Origin: a virus
Virus record (IMG/VR): IMGVR_UViG_3300040808_002740
Coordinates: 1 to 64,000 of that record
Reading direction: 5' to 3' (one strand)
DNA: 64,000 bases
Under the pieces are notes generated by a model. It did not search any database, had not been told where the DNA came from, and saw only the letters and a list, made by a program, of their open reading frames with translations. The position numbers and the translations under genes are program-made. Every line of letters starts with the position of its first letter. Position 1 is the first letter of the stretch. Positions 1 through 8,820 of the stretch are shown piece by piece.

Positions 1-4
1 GGTG

Positions 5-38
5 AAAGAGGCGTCGGTGTTCCACTGGCGTCTCTTTT
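5..38 (+). terminator. Strong hairpin terminator before the tail chaperone gene
   Basis: Positions 5-19 pair with 23-37 around the 3-base loop TTC. All 15 pairs form, three of them G-T. The 5' arm starts with AAA and the 3' arm ends in TTTT, so it could end transcription in either direction. It sits just upstream of the chaperone start at 60, probably closing the preceding tail tube or sheath unit outside the window. Terminator function is inferred from the fold. Confidence 0.65.
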
Positions 39-59
39 GCTGTGCTAGCGTGCTTTCTT

Positions 60-575
60 ATGAGTGATGAACTTTACGAAATGAACAGCGGTTCTTCGGA
101 TTCGTCGTCAAGTGCGGCAACGTCTGGTTCTGCTTCGGTTCTTGATCAGTTGAAAGAAACACTGAGCAAGAAGATTGAGCGCCCTGAGGTTTTCATTGAG
201 GTTCCGGAGCGTCCTGGTGTGACTGTTCGGGTTTCTCCGAATGTGACTCAGGGGCAGATGCGTGCATGGCGTAAGCAGTCTGGTGAGGACACTAAGAACG
301 GCATGGATGCGACGAAGTTCGCTGCTTGCGTTGTTGGGCACACTTGCACCGGTATTGCTTTCAATAACGAGATTGCAGAGGATGAGCAGGGACGTCCTTA
401 CACGTTTGGTTCATCTGCGATTTTGGAAATGGTGGGTGCTTCTCGACCGATTCCGGATGGCGTGTTGGCGTTTTTCGGTATTGAACCTCATGTTGAGTCT
501 GCTGCTTTGGCGATCCTTGATGCAGCAGGGTTTGGGGACACAGTTGAGACTGTGGACCCTACGAAGATCTCCTAG
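60..575 (+). CDS. Tail assembly chaperone, short form
   Basis: A 171-residue protein immediately upstream of the tape measure gene, the standard place for the tail assembly chaperone (lambda gpG type) that coats the tape measure during tail assembly. The N-terminus is Ser-rich and acidic (MSDELYEMNSG); the rest is a small mixed fold with no enzyme motif. ATG at 60 is preferred to the GTG at 42, which would add six unlikely residues; neither has a clear ribosome site, and a terminator hairpin ends at 38. The -1 frame stays open past the stop at 573-575 and encodes a charged helical extension. The call rests on position and the overlap architecture, not on recognised sequence similarity. Confidence 0.7.
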   Translation: MSDELYEMNSGSSDSSSSAATSGSASVLDQLKETLSKKIERPEVFIEVPERPGVTVRVSPNVTQGQMRAWRKQSGEDTKNGMDATKFAACVVGHTCTGIAFNNEIAEDEQGRPYTFGSSAILEMVGASRPIPDGVLAFFGIEPHVESAALAILDAAGFGDTVETVDPTKIS

Positions 576-757
576 ACGAACTGGTCGATGATCCGCGCAT
601 TAAAAGCGCGGCACGTTTAGGGGAGTTGTTTGGCACAGACCCAATTCGCATTTTAGATAGTAGCGATGAGGAATGGTTGCTCAGGTATGCGTGTGCTAAA
701 GTTATACAGGAAGATCGTGAGGAAATTGAGCGCAAACGTGCTCAAAATCGGTCTTAG
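548..757 (+). CDS. Tail assembly chaperone -1 frameshift extension (long form, gpGT-like)
   Basis: Reading in the -1 frame across the end of the upstream gene gives an open frame from 548 to the TAG at 755-757. It encodes a charged, mostly helical segment beginning YEDLLDELVDDPRIKS and ending EREEIERKRAQNRS-like (ends ERKRAQNRS). No credible start codon or ribosome site lies at its beginning. The last -1 frame stop is TGA at 545-547, so a slip must occur between about 548 and 575. CCT at 558-560, which can re-pair as CCC one base back, is the best candidate; no canonical X-XXY-YYZ heptamer was found. Tail chaperones with programmed frameshifts before the tape measure are known from lambda and many other phages. 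Product existence is inferred from frame, length and position. Confidence 0.65.
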   Translation, partial: DCGPYEDLLDELVDDPRIKSAARLGELFGTDPIRILDSSDEEWLLRYACAKVIQEDREEIERKRAQNRS

Positions 758-791
758 TAATCGACACCTGTAGCCCTGATGGAGCCCGTTC

Positions 792-3700
792 ATGGCGGAC
801 CAAGAACGTGTAACAATTAAGATCAATGTCAGGGCTGATACTTCTGCTATTGATCGGGTTCAACGCAAACTTGCTGCGATGTGCGCTCAGGCTGAGGCGT
901 GTGAGAAAACGTTTAGCGATTTGAATGACCGGTTTGACGCTATGGAGAAGCGTCAGCGAAGTCTGAATAAATCCATTAGCGATAACGACAAAGAGTTACG
1001 TAAATACAATAAGACAACTAAAGATGCCGAGCGCGACACGGATAGGTATAACCGTTCTCACAATCGCCTGAACCGAACTTTTGGTGCCGGTAAAAAGGGA
1101 GCCAAGGGCTTACAAGGCATGATGAAGTTGTTGACGTTCGCGTTCAAGGCTGCTGGTATTGAAACTCTTGCTTATGCTGCGGCTTTGTCTTCGGTGAACT
1201 TGCTGTTGAAGACAGGTCAGCTCTTGTCAAGGGGCTATCAGGCGTCTGTTCGTGGTGTCGGTGTTGCTGCTGCTAACGCTGCCGCTGGGGTTGCTGCTTT
1301 GGCTGCAACGTTTGCTGCGGCTATGCGTCAGTTCGCTGCCGCTCAGAGTGTCGGTTCGTATGGCGGTCAGTTTGCGTCTGCTAGCCGTGGTTTGCGGGCG
1401 ATGCAGGGTGACGCTCAGTTGGCTGTTTTTGGTGTCCAGGCTTTGACAGGTGCTTTTGCTGCTGCTTCCAAGAATGCTCGAGTTACGGGTCAGACGGTTA
1501 CTGGTTTGCGTGGTTTGGCTGACTTTGCTGCTACGTCAGGTGACATGGAGAAGGGTTTGCAAGCGGCTGCTCAGGTTATTTCTTTGTTGCAGGCTGGTAA
1601 GGCTTCTGGTGGCGAGCAGATGTTGACTGCTGCTCGAGAGTTGGGGCCAGAGTTTGAAAAGTCTTATAAGGCGATGATTGAGGGCGGCAAGAAGTCCAAC
1701 GAGGAAATCATTGCTGCTATTTCTTCTGGCGAGTTGGCTCGTCAGGCTGGTATTGAGGGTGCTGCGGGCACTGTTTCAGGCACGCTGATTGGACAGTTGA
1801 AGTCTTTCGGCACTGAGATACAAGTGCTGTTTGGTGACATTGGTAATAACTTTTTGCCTCAGGTGCAGGAGGCGTTTGAGGATATTCGCCGGATAATTTT
1901 CCGGACAGTTGTTTCAATCACTGGCAATTTGCAGGCGTTTGCGTCTGGTCCGTTTGTTGAGACACTTGTGGGAGCGATTGACAAACTTGGTTTGTTCACC
2001 GCCAAGTTGTTCAACGAGTATCTACCTAAAACTGAAGAAGTTATGACTAACTTCGTTAACGGCTGGCGCAGATTCACTGGTTTTTTCTCTGACACATCTG
2101 AGCGTTTCAGCAAGTTTTTGAACGAGTTCAGTGAAGCGTCAAGTGTCATCAATGAATTCTTCGGCGAGATCCTTCGCGCTATTGGTGGCGGGTTGTCTCA
2201 AGGCTTTGAAAACTTCGCTGATCTGGTGGTGGACAATAAAGAGCAGTTGCTGGAGTTCGGTTCTGCTCTAGGTGGCCTTATTGACAACATCTTTGAGTTA
2301 TTCCGTGCTATTCGTGAAGCGTTCTTCAAAGTTCTTCCTATTCTCACTCAGATTGTTGATGTCATCTCTTCGCTTGTTGCCGGTTTGTCTAACTTAATTG
2401 GCACTTTAGGTGCTCTTGGTCCGGCTGGTGCTGCCGCTGGTTTTGCTCTTCCATTTGTAGGTAGAGCGGCTTCTGGTAGTGGACGTCTGGGTCAGGCGAT
2501 GAGGACTGGCGCAGCGGGAAGAGCCACTGGTGCTTTGGCTGTTGGTGCCGGTTCGTATATGGCTGGTTCGGCTATCGGTAATTTCTTTATGCGATCTGGT
2601 GGCGGAACAACTGGCGCAGTTTTGGGTGGCGCAGGTGGCGGTGCTTTGACTGGTGCTGCTCTTGGTTCGGTTATCCCTGGTTTGGGTACTGCTGTTGGTG
2701 CTATTGGTGGTGCGATAGTTGGTGGAATCGCTGGATATTTTGGCGGTCAAAGTTTCAAGAATGATATTAAGGACGCTGCGTCTAATTTTGCTAAGGGGTA
2801 TGGGGAACAAGTTCAGGATGTTTTTGTTTCTCGTAACTATTTTGATGCCGCCGAAGATCGGATGGGCGAGTTCAGTCAGATCGCTTATGAAGTTGCTAAT
2901 GGGCTTTCTGAAAGTGAGTTGTTTACTCAGGAGGGTGCCAGGGCGTGGCTTGAAGAGAGCGGCAAGTTGAATGAGTCAATTGATTTGGGTCGTCGCCGAT
3001 CAAGAGATCTCGCAAAAATGCTCGGCATGACAGAAGGCGAGATACAGGCAGTTGCTCGAGCAGCCGACGTTGATCTGAGTGACAAGTTCATTTCGTTGCA
3101 AGAAATCATGATTGAAACCGGCTTGGTTGTTGGCAAGTGGGGTGACGAGTTTAATGCTTCAATTTCAAACGCTTTCGCAAGTTCTTTATCAAGTGTGCGT
3201 CAACGTAGCGCGCTCATTGAGAGCGAAGCGGCAATTGATGAGGTAACTCGCACATTTGCTGAAAAGGTTGCTGCTGGTGCTGTTACTGACGCAGATCGCC
3301 TGGCTGTTATTGAGGCTGCTGGTGTGCAGGCTTCTTTGGTCGGTGAAGGTGATCCGTTGCGGGCACTCCAGTACTTTGCTGCCAACATCGGTGAAGGTGG
3401 TGTCCAGTTTGGACAAGGTGGCGCTCTTGCCGGAATGCAAGGAGATTTGCTCGCTGGTGTAGGTGGTCAAGCAATCCAAGATGTGATCGGTGGAACGTCC
3501 GGCGCTGTTATTGATCAGTTGCTGGCAAATGTTATTACCGAAGCTACGGCTATCGGTGTTGCTGTTGATGCCGGGTCTATTCGATCCCAGTTGGAAGCCA
3601 TGAGTGTAAGTGAGTTGGTTCAAGCCGGGAATATCCTCAGGGAACAACAAATTCAGGAGAATTTTGCGACGGAGAGGGCTTTGGGTGTCGCTAGTCCACA

Positions 3701-4466
3701 ATTCGCAGTTAGCAATGTGCTTGAAAGTGCTGGATTGAACGTAGACAATCTGGAGTTGCTTGAAACCCAAAAAGAGCAGGAACAAATATTTCTGGACAAC
3801 ATGGCTGAACTGCTCGGCAAGGACATGATTGAACCGTTTGATCAAGCAGTTCAGAACTTCAACGATTCAATCAACGAGTTCCGCACCACTATCCAGCAGG
3901 AGTTTGGAAGTAACGGCGGTTTCTGGTCATCTTTCGGTAATGGTCTAGGGAAAATCGGTAGTTTCCTGAACCCATTTGATGGCGATACGTGGTTTGACGA
4001 CGGCAACTGGCTTGGCTGGGCAAACCCATTCAACTGGGGTGACACCGCTACATCGCGTTACGATCAAACACTAAGCACTCACAATCGTCTCTCCGGTGGG
4101 ATTGCAGGCAAGAGAACGATCACTTCTGGTTTGCGTTCATTCAACCTTGGCTCCATGTCATCCGATCATGCAACAGGTAATGCCATTGACATGGTGGGTA
4201 ATAACCTTGGTTTGTATCAGCAGGCGATGAAGAACGCTGGCGGATACGCAGAGTTCCACGGTGGAACAACTAACCGTCATCTTCACGTCGTGCCACCTCA
4301 CGGCGATACGTATTCACCTGCAAATGTTTCTTCCGGCATGGGTGGTGGTGCGTCAACTATCAACGTGACTGTGAATGCTGCACCGGGCATGAATGAGGAA
4401 GCGGTTGCGATGGCTGTTGCTCGACGGATTGAGCGTCAGGCGCAGATGATGAGGGAGCGTTCCTGA
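792..4466 (+). CDS. Tail tape measure protein with C-terminal M15-type peptidase domain
   Basis: A 1,224-residue protein that sets tail length and occupies the tail tube. The N-terminal ~110 residues are a charged coiled coil; the centre holds long Ala/Gly-rich hydrophobic stretches (about 115-215 and 535-650) typical of tape measures. Near the C-terminus is a zinc-peptidase signature of the M15 family: S-D-H at 1124-1126, G at 1129, D at 1133 and HLH at 1163-1165. The expected ligands are H1126, D1133 and H1165. Such domains in tape measures cut peptidoglycan cross-bridges during infection (family knowledge). GGAG at 781-784 supports the ATG at 792. The stop TGA shares its A with the next ATG, so the genes are translationally coupled. 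Confidence 0.92.
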   Translation: MADQERVTIKINVRADTSAIDRVQRKLAAMCAQAEACEKTFSDLNDRFDAMEKRQRSLNKSISDNDKELRKYNKTTKDAERDTDRYNRSHNRLNRTFGAGKKGAKGLQGMMKLLTFAFKAAGIETLAYAAALSSVNLLLKTGQLLSRGYQASVRGVGVAAANAAAGVAALAATFAAAMRQFAAAQSVGSYGGQFASASRGLRAMQGDAQLAVFGVQALTGAFAAASKNARVTGQTVTGLRGLADFAATSGDMEKGLQAAAQVISLLQAGKASGGEQMLTAARELGPEFEKSYKAMIEGGKKSNEEIIAAISSGELARQAGIEGAAGTVSGTLIGQLKSFGTEIQVLFGDIGNNFLPQVQEAFEDIRRIIFRTVVSITGNLQAFASGPFVETLVGAIDKLGLFTAKLFNEYLPKTEEVMTNFVNGWRRFTGFFSDTSERFSKFLNEFSEASSVINEFFGEILRAIGGGLSQGFENFADLVVDNKEQLLEFGSALGGLIDNIFELFRAIREAFFKVLPILTQIVDVISSLVAGLSNLIGTLGALGPAGAAAGFALPFVGRAASGSGRLGQAMRTGAAGRATGALAVGAGSYMAGSAIGNFFMRSGGGTTGAVLGGAGGGALTGAALGSVIPGLGTAVGAIGGAIVGGIAGYFGGQSFKNDIKDAASNFAKGYGEQVQDVFVSRNYFDAAEDRMGEFSQIAYEVANGLSESELFTQEGARAWLEESGKLNESIDLGRRRSRDLAKMLGMTEGEIQAVARAADVDLSDKFISLQEIMIETGLVVGKWGDEFNASISNAFASSLSSVRQRSALIESEAAIDEVTRTFAEKVAAGAVTDADRLAVIEAAGVQASLVGEGDPLRALQYFAANIGEGGVQFGQGGALAGMQGDLLAGVGGQAIQDVIGGTSGAVIDQLLANVITEATAIGVAVDAGSIRSQLEAMSVSELVQAGNILREQQIQENFATERALGVASPQFAVSNVLESAGLNVDNLELLETQKEQEQIFLDNMAELLGKDMIEPFDQAVQNFNDSINEFRTTIQQEFGSNGGFWSSFGNGLGKIGSFLNPFDGDTWFDDGNWLGWANPFNWGDTATSRYDQTLSTHNRLSGGIAGKRTITSGLRSFNLGSMSSDHATGNAIDMVGNNLGLYQQAMKNAGGYAEFHGGTTNRHLHVVPPHGDTYSPANVSSGMGGGASTINVTVNAAPGMNEEAVAMAVARRIERQAQMMRERS

Positions 4467-5182
4467 TGGCTAGGTCTGATACTCGTTCGTTACGTTTGAC
4501 TCCTGCTGCGCGTAATTCGTCTGCGGCTGGTGCGGCTATTACTCCTAGTGGCTCAACAGTTACTCGTAGTGATGATGTTCGATATTTGGAGATGATTGCG
4601 GCGTTTGGTTCGTTGACTGATCAGCCGCTTGAGTTCAAGTTTGCGTTTCCGCCTCAACAGATTTCGTATTCGGAGATGTCTCCGGAGATCACTCAGATTC
4701 GTCGTCCTGGCAGGAAGCCTTTGGTTGCTTTCTCTGCGTACCGTTCTCGTCAGGTGTCTATTGAGTTTTTGATTGCTGTTCCGTTTGATGGAATGTTTTT
4801 GGATGTTGAAGGCGATTTGGATTTGGTGCGTCGTATTTCTCAGAGTGGGCGACCTGTAACGTTTGTGTACGCCGATCAGTTTTTGGGTAGCGAGTTCGCT
4901 GAGACTGTTTCTGAGTCTGCGCCGTTCTGGTCAATCACTGATCTATCGTTTGAATCTATGCGCCGCAATGCTGCTGGAAAGATTGTTTCTGCTCAGGTAA
5001 GTATGAGTTTGGTTGAGAACATCAACCCTGACATTTCAATTGTTGAACTCCCTCCGATTGAATACACGGATGATCCTAAGCCTCAGAATCCTGACGGCAG
5101 TGGCGGTAGCAAGGAAGAAGATTTCATTAAGTGGACTGATGCGTGGGCGGAACAGGGTGGTCCTTTGATCGGTGATCAGTAA
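4466..5182 (+). CDS. Baseplate or tail-end protein after the tape measure (LysM/XkdP-position protein)
   Basis: A 238-residue protein between tape measure and baseplate hub. After an unstructured Ser/Thr/Arg-rich start, residues about 50-185 form a beta-rich domain with FPPQQISY, the sequence of a family often found joining tail tube to hub (XkdP/gp53-like position in contractile tails). The C-terminal 40 residues are acidic and Pro/Gly-rich and include a DGSGGSKEED linker. No LysM repeat is clearly visible. The start overlaps the tape measure stop by one base and the end overlaps the hub start by one base, so it is part of a tightly coupled operon. Assignment is by order and general fold only. 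Confidence 0.6.
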   Translation: MARSDTRSLRLTPAARNSSAAGAAITPSGSTVTRSDDVRYLEMIAAFGSLTDQPLEFKFAFPPQQISYSEMSPEITQIRRPGRKPLVAFSAYRSRQVSIEFLIAVPFDGMFLDVEGDLDLVRRISQSGRPVTFVYADQFLGSEFAETVSESAPFWSITDLSFESMRRNAAGKIVSAQVSMSLVENINPDISIVELPPIEYTDDPKPQNPDGSGGSKEEDFIKWTDAWAEQGGPLIGDQ

Positions 5183-6735
5183 TGGCGACGTTTGACCTTA
5201 TTGATTCCGACATCATTTCAATTGGTGAGACCTCCACGCAGAACGCTGGTGACATCTCGCCGTTCATTACTCAGATGTCTGTTTCTTTGACGATGGATGC
5301 GTCAAGTGAAATTCAGTTCACTGTCATTGACAAAGATTTCGGTTTTGGTGCTAACAACTATTTCCAGTTGCGTAGGAACGTTTACTACCGCGATCTCATG
5401 TTTGAGATTTCTCGAGTTGAGGTTTCTCAAGATCAGAGCTCGTATCCGGTTTACACGATTGCTGCTCGTTCTAAGAATATCCAGTTGATGAAGCGTGACA
5501 AAGATCCGGAGGCTTTTTCTGGATTGTCACCTACCGAGTTTGCAAGCACGATTGCTGCTCGTTTCAACATGGAATTTTTTGGTCAGGAAACGAACGAGGC
5601 GAAAAACATTGTTAAAGGCTCAAGTAGCAGGGTTGACGAGTCGGTTTGGGACGTGTTGAACCGTGTCGCTGGAGAAAACCAGTTCACCGTCTTTGAGACA
5701 CAAAACATTTTATTTTTCACGTCGCAGGAACATTTGCTTGGCAAGTGGGGTGATCCGTCGTACGTTTATGGTGATAACCAGTTCATACCGATTCAGTGGC
5801 CATCACCTCCAGAATCAAAATTTCCTGGTGCATCTTCTCGTTACCGGTTGATTGGTATGCCTTCGGTGTCCAAGTCTGATGATGATTGGAAACTTGGAGA
5901 GGGCTCTTTTGAAATTGAGCGTGTCAACGGTGTGAAGTTGCGACCAGGTATGACTATTTCTTTGCTGGGTATACCTGATTTTGAAGCTTTGTATTTGATC
6001 ACTGCTGTTGAGTTTGATGAGGGTGTACCTGATCCTGTACGGGTTCAATTTAGAAGCCCTGATGATCCTGATCCTCCTCAGTCTGGTTCTGGGGTTGGTG
6101 GCAATAGTAGTCCTTCCGATTACAACAACAATCTTGGTTTGCCTGATTCAATCAAGAACAAGATTTCTGACTACGTCAAGAAATATTACTCTCCGTCTGC
6201 CCCTCCGCCTTCTGCTGCCAACGTTTCGCGAGCCGAGTATCAGATGAAAGAGACAAAGAACGTTATTGATTACACCCTGCGTCAGGCGGACAGTATTTGG
6301 CAGACAGCAACAACTGAGCAGCAGGTTGACGAAATGATCGCTGCTGTAGTTAGCAATTCGACCAACAAGGGGTACAAGTACATTCCTGGCAGGGCGTTAG
6401 GTCACGTGAGGGCTGATTTGAAAGCAAAGCAGGGGTTGATTAGAGGTTTGTCGTTGCCGTCAAAACTCAAGACCGACATGCGGAATTATTACATTCAATT
6501 ACTTGGAGTTAGCATTGTTGGCGTTGACAGCAGTTTGAATAAGATTTATGAGACTGCTTTAGCGGTTTACAATCTGAACAATACGTCAGCCAAAAATAAG
6601 GCGATGGATAAGGCTCTTGCTGATTATGGTTCAAGCAGCATTGAGTACCGGGTTCTCACCTATTTCAGGTCGCGTATCATTCCGTCATCACTCGCCGTGT
6701 TCGACGGTCAGTATTTTCCTTCTACCCCGATTTGA
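5182..6735 (+). CDS. Baseplate hub protein (gpD/gp27/XkdQ-like)
   Basis: A 517-residue protein placed between the post-tape-measure gene and an OB-fold spike-like gene, as in P2-like and PBSX-like tails. Residues 1-300 show the alternating beta pattern of late-control D family hubs, including the RRNVYYRDLMFEISRVEV-type strand region near 64-82 and the SSRVDESVWDVLNRVAGENQ-type helix region near 146-165. In this family that helix is where the protein binds the spike. After a Gly/Ser/Pro linker (about 295-320) comes a C-terminal helical region of about 195 residues that I do not recognise. ATG at 5182 overlaps the previous stop. Hub role is established for the family; identity here is from pattern and order. 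Confidence 0.75.
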   Translation: MATFDLIDSDIISIGETSTQNAGDISPFITQMSVSLTMDASSEIQFTVIDKDFGFGANNYFQLRRNVYYRDLMFEISRVEVSQDQSSYPVYTIAARSKNIQLMKRDKDPEAFSGLSPTEFASTIAARFNMEFFGQETNEAKNIVKGSSSRVDESVWDVLNRVAGENQFTVFETQNILFFTSQEHLLGKWGDPSYVYGDNQFIPIQWPSPPESKFPGASSRYRLIGMPSVSKSDDDWKLGEGSFEIERVNGVKLRPGMTISLLGIPDFEALYLITAVEFDEGVPDPVRVQFRSPDDPDPPQSGSGVGGNSSPSDYNNNLGLPDSIKNKISDYVKKYYSPSAPPPSAANVSRAEYQMKETKNVIDYTLRQADSIWQTATTEQQVDEMIAAVVSNSTNKGYKYIPGRALGHVRADLKAKQGLIRGLSLPSKLKTDMRNYYIQLLGVSIVGVDSSLNKIYETALAVYNLNNTSAKNKAMDKALADYGSSSIEYRVLTYFRSRIIPSSLAVFDGQYFPSTPI

Positions 6736-6741
6736 TAAACT

Positions 6742-7059
6742 ATGGCTAATTCTTACACCTCCAGAAATAGGACTGCGTCAACGTCTCTTACGACAAACGG
6801 CTTTTATGTGGGCATTGTCCGAAAAGTTGATGGCAAGCAGGTTTGGGTGGAGATCCCTGCGGTTTCTCCAGGTTTCGCTTTCGGACCTTCATCGGTTCTC
6901 GCCGGGGTTGCTTCCTACAGTTCAACGACCGCCCTAACTGGAGATTCTTCTCCCGTAGTGACTGACATTGATCAGGTTCCAGCAGTAGGAAGAAATGTCC
7001 TATGCGCCTTTATTAACAATTCTTTAGATGAGGTTGTTGTTCTTGGTGCCATCCTCTGA
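6742..7059 (+). CDS. Small OB-fold baseplate/spike protein
   Basis: A 105-residue beta-rich protein. The pattern FYVGIVRKVDGKQVWVEIPA followed by a closing strand ending LDEVVVLGAIL resembles the OB fold of gp5/gpV baseplate spikes, where P-x-V-G-x-x-V-L-x-x-F marks the domain end; here PAVGRNVLCAF at about residues 80-90 fits. It is far shorter than a full gpV, having no triple-helix needle or lysozyme part, so the puncturing tip may be separate. It lies between the hub and the gp25-like wedge gene. No ribosome site is seen in the six bases between genes; TAAACT directly precedes the ATG. Confidence 0.6.
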   Translation: MANSYTSRNRTASTSLTTNGFYVGIVRKVDGKQVWVEIPAVSPGFAFGPSSVLAGVASYSSTTALTGDSSPVVTDIDQVPAVGRNVLCAFINNSLDEVVVLGAIL

Positions 7060-7088
7060 TGCGCCTGTAAGCGTGGCAAAATATAACA

Positions 7089-7388
7089 ATGGACTCATTG
7101 CGTTTCCCTATCCGGTTTGAGAAAAACGGTGAAATCAGCAAGCTTGTTGACGGTAGTGATGAGTACTATGCCCAAATTTTGGCGTTGACAGCACAGATTC
7201 AGCCTGGTGAGTTGCCGCTGACGCCAACTTATGGGGTGACTGACGCAACATTTTCGGAAAGTTTGACTCGACAACTGGCTTTGAACGCCGCGACTCAGAT
7301 CCCAGAGATCTTTATCAGAACGTCTGAAGTTAGGGTGTCTGAAAACGGGGAAACCCAAGTTGACATCCAATTCGGAGTGAGGAACTAA
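7089..7388 (+). CDS. Baseplate wedge protein, gp25/W-like
   Basis: A 99-residue protein with the size and layout of gp25-like wedge proteins: a first strand (LRFPIRFE), a central helix, a loop, then RQLALNAATQIPEIFIRTSEV and a final strand. The core between residues 45 and 75 fits the family, although the E-P-R signature of gp25 is not obvious. In contractile tails this protein sits where sheath meets baseplate and helps start sheath assembly (family knowledge). It lies two bases before the J-like gene, the usual order in P2-like tails. No clear ribosome site is present, but AATATAAC just upstream is AT-rich. Confidence 0.68.
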   Translation: MDSLRFPIRFEKNGEISKLVDGSDEYYAQILALTAQIQPGELPLTPTYGVTDATFSESLTRQLALNAATQIPEIFIRTSEVRVSENGETQVDIQFGVRN

Positions 7389-7389
7389 G

Positions 7390-8820
7390 ATGGCATCTCC
7401 AGATTTCAGCGACTTCGTTGATTTGACGATTAATGACGTTCAACCTGACGATATTTATCAGGGAGCGGTGACATATGCCCGTACGGCGTTGCCTGAGTTT
7501 TCTCCTCGAACCGGAACGGTTGAAGATGCTCTGTTGCAGGCGTTTTCATATGTCGGCGGGGTGATGAGTGGTGCTATTAACCGTTTGCCCGACGGTCTGA
7601 TGGAGGGTATCCTCCGTCTACTTGAATTTGAACGAACAGAAGCCACTTTTGCTACTGGTGCAGTAATTTTCACAGCCATTGACGATGCTGGTGTCACTAT
7701 TCCTGCCGGAACACAGGTCGTGTACCGCGAGGTTGTTGACACTGGAACGATTAACCACGTGTTTTCAACCGACACTGCGATAACTATCACTTCTGGCAAC
7801 ACGCAGTCAGCGGCTGTAGCAATGACGGCAGCGTTGTCAGGCCAGAAACCGACCATATCTAATGGTGACACGCTACTGATTGCCACCGCCAGCAACCGTT
7901 TGCTGTCAGCCCAGTTCAGCGGCACGCTCACCCAAGGTGGAGCAAGCGAGTCTGATGCCGACTATTTCACCCGTGGTCGAGCATATTTGGCAACTCTCAA
8001 CTCGTCGCTTGCTACGGCTTCTCAGATCACTAACTACGTTTTGGTGAATTATCCGGATGTGTTCAGAGCGAAAACGCTAGATACCACGTTCTTGTTGTCT
8101 GGTTTGGCGAACGCTGCAACGGAAAGCAGCGGGTCTATAACGTTTGATCTTGATTTTGACCCAACTGCACTCGTCCCTGCACCACAGTCTGGTGACATCA
8201 TCCGTGTGTATGGTTGTTCGGAAACACAATTCAACACGAACTACAACGTGACGTCTACTACGTCATCCACGGTGGTTGTAGGCACTCCTACAAGTGTCAC
8301 CGGTGGAGCTAGCGTGACTGGGGACTCTTTCACTGTTGAATTTTTGGACAGTTTGGCTACGTCTGCTTCTGCGACCGGTGGTTATGTCACTTGTGTTGTG
8401 GCTGGCGAAGAAGGGGCGGCTGTTGATGGCACTGACCGTGTTGCAATTGAGTTGGACGTCAGCGGGAAAGTTGTTGCGGGTCTAATTTTTGACACCACGG
8501 ATGCTTTGATTGTTCCTGTTGAGGCAACGATTGATATTTCCGTTCTTGCAGATTTTGAAGAAGTTAGTGTCCGAGCCGCTGTTGATACTGCGGTGACGAG
8601 CATGCTGAGTCCAGATGTTTGGGATTGGGGTAGCAGAATTCGAGCAAACTCTGTTTTGAGCCGGGCATCACAGGTTGCTGGCGTTGAATATGTTGACAGC
8701 GTTACGTTGGCTCTTGAGAGTGGTGAACTTCTTGCTGTGGTGGACGGCGGAACTGGTGACATTGTTTTCAACTATCGGGGGATTCTGCCTGAGGCAACTG
8801 TGACGGTAGGAGCCATCTGA
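7390..8820 (+). CDS. Baseplate wedge protein J-like
   Basis: A 476-residue protein of the baseplate J family (P2 gpJ, T4 gp6 wedge role). Residues about 60-110 carry the family core with RLPDGLMEGILRLLEFER, then PAGTQVVYR typical of the first beta domain. The middle (about 185-340) includes ASESDADYFTRGRAYLATL, the ESDEDxxxRxxxAL-type signature, and an inserted beta domain. The C-terminus (390-476) has EEVSVRAAVDTAVTSML and the closing VEYVDSVTLALESG region. A GAGG ribosome site precedes the ATG at 7390. The gene overlaps the I-like gene by one base. gpJ and gpI act together in wedge assembly. Confidence 0.88.
   Translation: MASPDFSDFVDLTINDVQPDDIYQGAVTYARTALPEFSPRTGTVEDALLQAFSYVGGVMSGAINRLPDGLMEGILRLLEFERTEATFATGAVIFTAIDDAGVTIPAGTQVVYREVVDTGTINHVFSTDTAITITSGNTQSAAVAMTAALSGQKPTISNGDTLLIATASNRLLSAQFSGTLTQGGASESDADYFTRGRAYLATLNSSLATASQITNYVLVNYPDVFRAKTLDTTFLLSGLANAATESSGSITFDLDFDPTALVPAPQSGDIIRVYGCSETQFNTNYNVTSTTSSTVVVGTPTSVTGGASVTGDSFTVEFLDSLATSASATGGYVTCVVAGEEGAAVDGTDRVAIELDVSGKVVAGLIFDTTDALIVPVEATIDISVLADFEEVSVRAAVDTAVTSMLSPDVWDWGSRIRANSVLSRASQVAGVEYVDSVTLALESGELLAVVDGGTGDIVFNYRGILPEATVTVGAI

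Noticed and set aside
3189-3845. 218-codon minus-strand frame inside the tape measure gene
   Set aside because: Tape measure coding is continuous and supported by its ends; the antisense product is composition-driven.
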